From assembly GCA_964433495.1 (NCBI GenBank), contig CAYSRC010000055.1, positions 1-11,388 of the forward strand: a stretch of 11,388 nucleotides of DNA. Direction: 5' to 3'. The stretch is from CAYSRC01 sp964433495 (lineage in GTDB: Bacteria; Bacillota; Clostridia; Oscillospirales; Ruminococcaceae). The translations under genes and the position numbers were made by a program. Below are positions 6,698-11,388 of this stretch, one piece after another (the first letter of the stretch is position 1; each line of letters starts with the position of its first letter). A model generated the notes under the pieces. That model was not told the DNA's origin. It did no database searches and was given only the letters and a program-made list of their open reading frames with translations.

Positions 6698-6915
6698 ATA
6701 TTGAGGAAATCGCCGACACAGGGTCTTTTTGCACCCTTTGCGGGGGATCTCCCCTTCACTTAAAGTATGCGGATACCGCCGCGCGTCGGGATACGGGCTG
6801 TGTCACGCTCTCGGCAGGAAAACGGCTGTATCCTGTCGCAGGCCCGCAGCCAAAGCCGCCGCGCGGAACGGGACGCTCTGCCGAACGCGCCCGCATATCG
6901 CGAAAAAACGAAAAA
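6698..6915. other. Intergenic region between azlD and bile salt hydrolase
   Basis: I see no gene here. There are only small hairpins: AGGGT/ACCCT around a T-rich loop (6720-6737), GGGG/CCCC (6742-6754), and a nested stem GGCTG-CCTG-tcg-CAGG-CAGCC (6824-6851). None has the T-tract of a good intrinsic terminator for azlCD on the plus strand. Confidence 0.45.
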
Positions 6916-6956
6916 GGGGCGCGCCGGGCCTGCCCCGAGGCAGCGGGACGCGCCCC
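6916..6956 (-). terminator. Intrinsic terminator of the bile salt hydrolase gene
   Basis: GGGGCGCG (6916-6923) pairs with CGCGCCCC (6949-6956), enclosing a CTGCC-ccga-GGCAG inner hairpin (6930-6943). Read leftward, the stem is followed by TTTTT, CG and TTTTTT, an ideal tail. It lies about 50 nt past the hydrolase stop. On the plus strand there is no T-run, so it would not be efficient for azlCD. Confidence 0.85.
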
Positions 6957-7006
6957 CGTTACCGCTTGAGCCAACCCCAATCGCGGACGCCCCCAAAACA
7001 CCCCGC

Positions 7007-7981
7007 TCAGTTCTGCATGTTGAACGGGGTGTCGGTGACGAGCGGATAGCTCGTCAGGGACACGCTGTCGAGGTCGGTCCTGTTCATGTCGACGGCGTTG
7101 ACGGCGCTGTTGTCGTAGGTGGTGTAGTAGTATATCCCGCGGTCGACGTTGCAGCAGCACGAGTATATCGTTATCTCGTCGAGGCCGCTTGCGAGCCTCG
7201 CGCAGCCGCGCTGCTGGCCGACCGCGCCGAGGATGTGGAAAAACTGGCTGACGCTCTCGCGCTCGGACTCCCCCGAGACCGAGTTGAGCTTGGTGTACGC
7301 CGCCCTGACAAAGCGGGACGCCGACGAGAGGTCGCCGGGCAGGCCGATGGCCCCCATGCCGCGGCTGTAGGGCTTGAGCTCGAGTGTGTCCGAGATGCGG
7401 CAGTCGGGTTCCTCGCGCGTCAGCGACATGTAGTTCGCAAGGTTGTACAGGTGATAGTCGAACGGCGGGTTGTTGGTGAGCACGCCGACGGGGTTGTCGT
7501 ACAGCCGCAGCCCCTCCCGCAGCGGCTCGGCGGTGAGGCTCATGTCCCGGTCGGCGACTATCCAGTGCAGCGGCGAGTTCGGCAGCTCGTCGCTGAAGCT
7601 TTCGTTCACAAGGTTTGCGCGCTCGAGCAAAAGGCGGGCCTCGCCGAGGTCGCGGCACTGGCCGAGCACCCACGGGATGAGCTCGAACGGGGCGAGGTTG
7701 TCGCACCCCTCGCGCGCCTCGCCGTAAAAGGCGTTGCCGGGGAAGTTGAGCCCCGCCATCGCAAGCCCCTTTTCGTTGACCGCCTCGTAGTAGAGGGGAT
7801 ACCCCAGAGAGACGAACGCCATGCCGATCATGGCAAAGTGGGTGTCGAGCACCCCGACGTGCCCGAACCTGAACGGAAAGTTGCGGGGCGTCACCGTGAC
7901 GCTCTCGCTGTACGAGTACTCGAGGTCGAGGTTGCGCCCGAAGTAGCTGTCCTTTGTCCTGTAGGTCACCGCTGTGCACAT
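7007..7981 (-). CDS. bsh: Bile salt hydrolase (choloylglycine hydrolase)
   Basis: BSH cleaves the amide bond of glycine- or taurine-conjugated bile salts, releasing free bile acids. The enzyme is an Ntn hydrolase whose nucleophile is the N-terminal cysteine exposed when Met1 is removed. The start MCT is therefore decisive: ATG 7981 gives Cys2, with an AAGGGGG site 8 nt upstream. All catalytic-site residues known from the Clostridium perfringens enzyme are present: Cys2, Arg16 and Asp19 (FGRNLD), Asn79 (GLNFPG), Asn170 (VLTNNPPFDY) and Arg223 (SASRFVR). The 324 residues match the family's usual length (about 325-330), so the gene is intact. There is no signal peptide. The loop at 206-210 reads SRGMG; S-R-G at this place has been linked to taurine preference. 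The gene is monocistronic, divergent from the S10 operon. Confidence 0.96.
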   Translation of the reverse strand: MCTAVTYRTKDSYFGRNLDLEYSYSESVTVTPRNFPFRFGHVGVLDTHFAMIGMAFVSLGYPLYYEAVNEKGLAMAGLNFPGNAFYGEAREGCDNLAPFELIPWVLGQCRDLGEARLLLERANLVNESFSDELPNSPLHWIVADRDMSLTAEPLREGLRLYDNPVGVLTNNPPFDYHLYNLANYMSLTREEPDCRISDTLELKPYSRGMGAIGLPGDLSSASRFVRAAYTKLNSVSGESERESVSQFFHILGAVGQQRGCARLASGLDEITIYSCCCNVDRGIYYYTTYDNSAVNAVDMNRTDLDSVSLTSYPLVTDTPFNMQN

Positions 7982-8039
7982 GAGCCGAGCCCCCTTTTTG
8001 TTTTTGCGGCATCCCCCGCAGGTGAAAACGGGAACACGG

Positions 8040-8060
8040 AAAAAACACGCCGCACCGGCG
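8040..8060 (-). terminator. Terminator-like hairpin in the bsh leader (possible attenuator)
   Basis: Read leftward, CGCCG-gtg-CGGCG (8060-8048) is followed by TG and six T (8045-8040), about 60 nt before the bsh start and downstream of the predicted transcription start. Just upstream, GGC..GCAAA can pair with TTTGC-GCC, using the left arm of the hairpin; this is a possible antiterminator fold. The stem is short (5 bp plus a wobble), so strength is uncertain. Confidence 0.4.
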
Positions 8061-8106
8061 CAAAAACCGCCCGTTTGCCCGCCGGGGGACAAGCACGTAT
8101 ACTTCT

Positions 8107-8135
8107 ATTGTAAACACTCGGGCCGCCGAAATCAA
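8107..8135 (-). promoter_or_regulatory. Sigma-A type promoter for bsh
   Basis: On the minus strand, TTGATT (8135-8130) and TACAAT (8112-8107) are separated by 17 nt. Transcription would start near 8100, leaving a leader of about 120 nt before the ATG at 7981. Confidence 0.65.
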
Positions 8136-8215
8136 CAGTGCGCGGCGCGCGCGGGTCTCGGCGGGGCCGACGGAAATTTTATCGGGAAAACCAAAAAAAT
8201 TTTTTTCAAAATCAC

Positions 8216-8244
8216 TTGCTTTACGGCCGGATTTTTGATATCAT
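8216..8244 (+). promoter_or_regulatory. Sigma-A type promoter of the S10 ribosomal protein operon
   Basis: TTGCTT (8216-8221) and TATCAT (8239-8244) are separated by 17 nt. Just upstream lies an A- and T-rich block (8193-8210) that resembles an UP element, as expected for a strongly expressed translation operon. The predicted start near 8251 leaves a leader of about 300 nt before rpsJ. Confidence 0.7.
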
Positions 8245-8250
8245 AATCAA

Positions 8251-8553
8251 GTGACTGCGACGATGTGCGTTGATGCGGGAGGTTGCCGCCTGTTGAGCGG
8301 GGAATTTCCGCCGAGTATGTCCGAGTCGTTGAACCGGGCGAAAATCAATACGGGGCTGTGTGATATGATGGCGCTTGGCGCGCCATCCGATGTCGGGCTT
8401 TAAACAGCGGGCGAGCGGCGCGAAAGCGGGTGCGAGCCGGTGCCGGGGACACTTTCCGAGGGGAAGGTATCGCCGGGTTTTAAACTGTGAGGGCGCGACA
8501 CACACGGGACAGTGTTGAAATCGATCGCCAAACTATTATTACGGAGGCGTAAA
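8251..8553 (+). promoter_or_regulatory. Long 5' leader of the S10 operon
   Basis: This untranslated stretch of about 300 nt contains a perfect GATGGCG/CGCCATC hairpin with a 7-nt loop (8367-8387) and a 7-bp hairpin ACTTTCC/GGAAGGT (8451-8468), flanked by CCGG/CCGG and followed by GTTTT at 8477-8481, which is weakly terminator-like. A 46-codon open frame (8263-8403) starts about 12 nt from the predicted transcript start but lacks a ribosome binding site. The length and folding suggest regulation, for instance by a ribosomal protein, but no known leader class was recognised. Confidence 0.45.
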
Positions 8554-8865
8554 ATGGCAGTCAAGCAGAAGATCAGGATTCGAATCAAGGGCTACGACCA
8601 CGAGCAGGTCGACAGGGCGGCCGAGACGATCGTCGAGACCGCAAAGCGCACGGGCGCGAGGGTTTCGGGCCCTATCCCGCTGCCGACCGACAAGGAGGTC
8701 GTCACGATCCTTCGAGCCGTCCACAAGTACAAGGACAGCCGCGAGCAGTTTGAGATGAGAACCCACAAGAGGCTTATAGACATCCTCAAGCCGTCCAACA
8801 AGACGGTCGAGTCGCTTACAAGTCTCCAGCTCCCCGCCGGCGTCGACATCGAGATAAAGCTTTAA
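8554..8865 (+). CDS. rpsJ: 30S ribosomal protein S10
   Basis: S10 is a protein of the small-subunit head and, as NusE, binds NusB in transcription antitermination. The 103-residue product is the standard length. The family pattern runs from IRIRIKGYDHEQVD at the N-terminus through SGPIPLPTDK (about 38-47) to the conserved FEMRTHKRLIDI and the C-terminal LQLPAGVDIEIKL. ATG 8554 has GGAGG 6 nt upstream; the extra 14 residues of the longer opening are not part of S10. It is the first gene of the operon. Unusually, 186 nt separate it from rplC. Confidence 0.98.
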   Translation: MAVKQKIRIRIKGYDHEQVDRAAETIVETAKRTGARVSGPIPLPTDKEVVTILRAVHKYKDSREQFEMRTHKRLIDILKPSNKTVESLTSLQLPAGVDIEIKL

Positions 8866-9051
8866 TGCGGCGCTGTCCGAATCTGTGATTTGGGCAACAG
8901 CGCGCGTGCAGGGGACGCCCGGGAACAGGGGTGCGGTGCACGAACTGCGAACGGCTGCGGCCTGCTGCAAAAGCATTTCGGTCGACGAGCTGACGGTCAC
9001 GTTGGCGCAAAAGCGCGTCAACCAATAACCCGAACAGGAGGAAACACAAAA
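8866..9051 (+). other. Structured 186-nt spacer between rpsJ and rplC
   Basis: The spacer has no credible gene. A hairpin starts five bases after the rpsJ stop: GCGCTGT-CCGAAT pairs with ATTTGG and ACAGCGC across a 3-nt bulge (8870-8903), a 13-bp stem including one G-U pair. A second stem CGTGCA/TGCACG spans 8905-8942. A third, GTTG-GCGC-aaaa-GCGC-gt-CAAC (9001-9022), lies just before the rplC ribosome binding site. There is no T-tract, so these are not intrinsic terminators. RNA processing, stability or autoregulation are possible roles. Confidence 0.5.
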
Positions 9052-9687
9052 GTGCAAAAAGGCATCATCGGAAAGAAAATCGGCATGACCCAGATATTCG
9101 ACGAGAACAGCAGGGTCGTGCCCGTCACCGTCGTCGAGGCGGGCCCCTGCGTGGTCGTGCAGAAGAAGACGGTTGAAAACGACGGCTACACGGCGGTCCA
9201 GCTCGGCTTCGGCGACGCGACCGTGAAGGGCACCAACAAGCCCCTCAAGGGCCACTTTGCGAAGGCCGACGTCGCCCTCAAGAAGTTTTTGAGGGAGTTC
9301 AGGCTGGACGACACCGACGCGCTGAACGTCGGCGACATCGTCAAGGCAGACGCGTTCGCGTGCGGCGACATCGTCGACGTGGTGGGCACCAGCAAGGGCA
9401 AGGGCTATGCGGGCGTCATCAAGCGCTTTAACGCCCACAGCCTCAAGGACACCCACGGCAGCGGCCCCGTCCACCGTCATGCCGGCTCGAACGGCGCGGC
9501 GTCAAGCCCCTCGCGCGTCATGAAGGGCAAAAAGCTGCCGGGCCACCTCGGCTCAGAGCGGGTGACGGTTCAGAACCTGACGATCGTCAAGGTCGACGCA
9601 GAGCACAACCTCATCGCGATCAAGGGCGCCGTCCCCGGGCCCAAAGGCGGCATTGTCTGCATAACGGACAGCGTAAAGAAAGCTTAA
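9052..9687 (+). CDS. rplC: 50S ribosomal protein L3
   Basis: L3 is an early-assembly protein whose loop reaches the peptidyl-transferase centre. The 211-residue product has the usual length and ends. It starts VQKGIIGKKIGMTQIF, and the central signature reads DTHGSGPVHRHAGSNGA...KGKKLPGHLGSE. The start is GTG 9052, with AGGAGG 10 nt upstream; no ATG fits, and the upstream extension of the frame is not L3-like. The residue matching the glutamine methylated by PrmB in E. coli L3 (in GSIGQN) appears to be alanine here (GSNGA), so that modification is not expected. It is followed by rplD after 15 nt. Confidence 0.98.
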   Translation: MQKGIIGKKIGMTQIFDENSRVVPVTVVEAGPCVVVQKKTVENDGYTAVQLGFGDATVKGTNKPLKGHFAKADVALKKFLREFRLDDTDALNVGDIVKADAFACGDIVDVVGTSKGKGYAGVIKRFNAHSLKDTHGSGPVHRHAGSNGAASSPSRVMKGKKLPGHLGSERVTVQNLTIVKVDAEHNLIAIKGAVPGPKGGIVCITDSVKKA

Positions 9688-9702
9688 AGGAGGATATATC
9701 TG

Positions 9703-10329
9703 ATGGCTGAGCTTAAGGTTTATGATATGGCGGGCAAAGAGGTATCCGTGACAGAGCTTTCCGACGCCGTATTCGGGGTAGAACCCAACAAGACAGTAAT
9801 GCACAGTGCCGTCGTGGCGCATCTTGCGAACAGGCGCCAGGGCACACAGTCCACAAAGACCCGCAGCGAGGTTAAGGGCGGCGGCAAAAAGCCCTATCGT
9901 CAGAAGGGCACCGGGCGCGCGCGCCAGGGCTCGACGAGGGCGCCCCAGTGGACGCACGGCGGTGTGGCGCTCGGGCCCAAGCCCCGCGACTACCGCATGT
10001 CTCTCAACAAAAAGGTAAGGCGCCTCGCAATGGTTTCGGCGCTGTCGTCCAAGGTCGCGGCGGGCGAGCTGATTGTCGTTGACAATATCGCGCTCGACGA
10101 GTACAAGACCAAAAAGATGACCGCGATGCTCGAAGCCCTCGGCGCGGACCGCAAGGCGCTGATCGTCATGCCGAGCAAGAACGAGTTCGTGGTCAAGAGC
10201 GCCGCGAACATCCCCGGCGTGATGACCGCGCTGTACAACACCATCAGCGTCTACGACATACTGAACAGCGGCAAGATGGTTGTTTCCCTCGAGGCGGTCA
10301 AGATGATTGAGGAGGTTTACGCGAAATGA
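9703..10329 (+). CDS. rplD: 50S ribosomal protein L4
   Basis: L4 lines the nascent peptide exit tunnel; in E. coli it also represses its own operon. The 208-residue product shows the tunnel loop and its flanks, KPYRQKGTGRARQGSTRAP followed by QWTHGGVALGPKPRDY (about 65-99), then the C-terminal globular part ending in EEVYAK. The loop KGTGRARQG is wild-type in appearance, so no macrolide-resistance change is evident. ATG 9703 has AAAGGAGG about 10 nt upstream. Its stop overlaps the rplW start (ATGA), so the two are translationally coupled. Confidence 0.98.
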   Translation: MAELKVYDMAGKEVSVTELSDAVFGVEPNKTVMHSAVVAHLANRRQGTQSTKTRSEVKGGGKKPYRQKGTGRARQGSTRAPQWTHGGVALGPKPRDYRMSLNKKVRRLAMVSALSSKVAAGELIVVDNIALDEYKTKKMTAMLEALGADRKALIVMPSKNEFVVKSAANIPGVMTALYNTISVYDILNSGKMVVSLEAVKMIEEVYAK

Positions 10330-10622
10330 AAACGGCGCAGGATATCGTCTTAGCCCCCGTTATCACCGAGAAGAGCATGTCCGCCATCGCGATGAAAAAG
10401 TATACCTTTAAGGTCGCGAAGGACGCGGGCAAGATCGAGATAGCAAAGGCTGTCGAGCAGCTTTTTGACGGCGTCAGGGTCAAAAAGGTCAACACCATCT
10501 CGATGCGCGGCAAAAAGAGGCGTCAGGGCCTGCACACCGGCTATACCGCCGCGTGGAAAAAGGCCGTCGTGACGCTGACAGAGGACAGCAAGGGCATCGC
10601 TTTCTTTGAGAGCATGACCTAA
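10326..10622 (+). CDS. rplW: 50S ribosomal protein L23
   Basis: L23 sits at the exit of the peptide tunnel and docks trigger factor and the signal recognition particle. The 98-residue product is a typical bacterial length and includes the N-terminal VLAPVITEKSM, the central YTFKVAKDAGKIEIAKAVEQ, and the L23 signature VKKVNTISMRGKKRR. Its ATG overlaps the rplD stop. Behind it lies a gap of 101 nt before rplB, long for this junction and rich in hairpins. Confidence 0.97.
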   Translation: MKTAQDIVLAPVITEKSMSAIAMKKYTFKVAKDAGKIEIAKAVEQLFDGVRVKKVNTISMRGKKRRQGLHTGYTAAWKKAVVTLTEDSKGIAFFESMT

Positions 10623-10723
10623 AGTGCCTTTGGCATAAGGCAAGGTACCCGCGCCGAAGGCGTGTGGGTAGGTATGGGGGCGATTTTGTCCCGCTCCCGC
10701 AAAGCTCATAAGGAGAAAAGGAA
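10623..10723 (+). other. Structured 101-nt spacer between rplW and rplB
   Basis: Three hairpins follow one another: TGCCTT/AAGGCA with loop TGGCAT (10625-10642); TACCC-GCGCC-gaa-GGCGT-gt-GGGTA with a 2-nt bulge (10646-10670); and GGGGC/GTCCC with an A/T-rich loop (about 10677-10692). The rplB ribosome binding site comes next (10710-10715). There is no T-tract after the hairpins and no open frame, so a role in RNA processing or translation control is the likeliest reading. Confidence 0.45.
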
Positions 10724-11388
10724 ATGGCTATTAAAAAGTTCAAGCCGACAACACCCGGCCGCCGCGGCATGACCGTGACCGACTACTCGGTGCTGTCGAA
10801 GGTCGAGCCGGAGAAGAGCCTGCTCGAGCCGCTCAAGAAAAATTCCGGCCGCAACAACACCGGCCGCATCACCGTCCGCCACCACGGCGGCGGCAACCGC
10901 CAAAAATACCGCGTCATCGACTTCAAGCGCGACAAGACGGGCGTGCCCGCCACGGTCAGGACCCTCGAGTACGACCCCAACAGGTCGGCGCACATCGCGC
11001 TGCTCGAGTACGAGGACGGCGAAAAGCGCTACATCATCGCGCCGGTCGACCTCAAGGTCGGCGACGTGGTCATGTCGGGCCCCGAGGCGGACATCAAGCC
11101 CGGCAACGCGCTTCCGTTCGCGAACATCCCCGTCGGCACATTTATCCACAACGTCGAGATCTACCCCGGAAAGGGCGCGCAGCTCGTGCGCTCGGCCGGC
11201 AACATGGCCCAGCTGATGGCCAAGGAGGGCGGCTACGCGCTCGTAAGACTGCCCAGCGGCGAGCTTCGCAACGTCCCGATCAACTGCATGGCGACGATAG
11301 GCCAGGTCGGCAACACCGACTACGCCAACGTCTCGCTCGGCAAGGCGGGCCGCAAGCGCCACATGGGCTGGCGTCCCACCGTCCGCGG
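10724..11388 (+). CDS. rplB: 50S ribosomal protein L2 (3' end beyond the window)
   Basis: L2 is a core large-subunit protein needed for subunit joining and peptidyl-transferase activity. The first 221 codons are present of about 275; the window ends inside a codon. It begins MAIKKFKPTTPGRRGMTV, carries the RNA-binding OB-fold segment NNTGRITVRHHGGGNRQKYR (about 45-64) and the SH3-like half with PGNALPFANIPVGT and AGRKRHMGWRPTVRG. The conserved MNP..HPHGGGEG segment that holds the key histidine lies beyond the edge. ATG 10724 has AAGGAG 8 nt upstream. Confidence 0.97.
   Translation, partial: MAIKKFKPTTPGRRGMTVTDYSVLSKVEPEKSLLEPLKKNSGRNNTGRITVRHHGGGNRQKYRVIDFKRDKTGVPATVRTLEYDPNRSAHIALLEYEDGEKRYIIAPVDLKVGDVVMSGPEADIKPGNALPFANIPVGTFIHNVEIYPGKGAQLVRSAGNMAQLMAKEGGYALVRLPSGELRNVPINCMATIGQVGNTDYANVSLGKAGRKRHMGWRPTVR

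Noticed and set aside
6756..8135. Long open frames on both strands over the bile salt hydrolase region
   Set aside because: They are shadows caused by high third-position GC. Only the frame starting MCT carries the full set of Ntn-hydrolase residues.
8263..8403. 46-codon open frame in the rpsJ leader as a real leader peptide gene
   Set aside because: It has no ribosome binding site and weak codon bias, and an open frame of this length is expected by chance in sequence this GC-rich. It is kept only as a note in the findings.
8512..8553. Promoter directly before rpsJ (GTGTTG ... TATTAT)
   Set aside because: The -10-like TATTAT lies against the ribosome binding site, so a transcript from it would lack one. 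The promoter at 8216-8244 is far better.
8539..9480. Leftward 313-codon open frame opposite rpsJ and rplC
   Set aside because: It is antisense to two certain ribosomal protein genes and has no family pattern of its own.
1..11388. CRISPR array, tRNA, rRNA, transposase or prophage genes
   Set aside because: I looked for regularly spaced repeats, cloverleaf-like patterns and integrase or transposase motifs on both strands and saw none.

Overview
The window looks like a piece of chromosome from a GC-rich, low-copy Gram-positive gut anaerobe, most likely a clostridium of the Oscillospirales/Ruminococcaceae type. This is an inference from four things seen here: strong AGGAGG-type ribosome binding sites with occasional GTG and TTG starts, a DUF1292 protein, an intact bile salt hydrolase, and intergenic hairpin repeats of the REP/MITE style. 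No rRNA, tRNA, CRISPR array, transposase or phage gene was found.

Layout. 1-695 has no credible gene and is packed with perfect hairpins. 696-2747 is leftward: a COG3981-type GNAT acetyltransferase, tcdA (tRNA t6A dehydratase) and a DUF1292 protein. A divergent promoter region (2785-2850) separates these from a rightward cyclophilin-type peptidyl-prolyl isomerase lipoprotein (3023-3706), whose leader carries a 22-bp tandem repeat. A second REP-like region and a strong bidirectional terminator (3983-4016) follow. A leftward GNAT acetyltransferase (4097-4594) and a leftward FMN-dependent flavodoxin-fold oxidoreductase (4744-5333) come next; the latter is broken by an 8-bp tandem duplication. 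azlC-azlD, a two-gene branched-chain amino acid exporter, runs rightward with overlapping ends (5643-6697). A leftward, full-length bile salt hydrolase (7007-7981) follows with its own promoter and terminator.

The right end is the start of the S10 ribosomal protein operon: rpsJ, rplC, rplD, rplW and rplB, the last cut by the window edge. It has a good promoter, a leader of about 300 nt, and two unusually long, hairpin-rich gaps inside the operon (rpsJ-rplC, 186 nt; rplW-rplB, 101 nt).

The genes do not form one pathway. Housekeeping functions (translation, tRNA modification, extracytoplasmic folding) sit beside gut-adaptive ones (bile salt deconjugation, amino acid export, acetylation). I did not find a clearly new multi-gene system. 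The signals most worth following are non-coding: the duplication frameshift, the 22-bp repeat, a possible attenuator in the bile salt hydrolase leader, and the structured gaps in the S10 operon.
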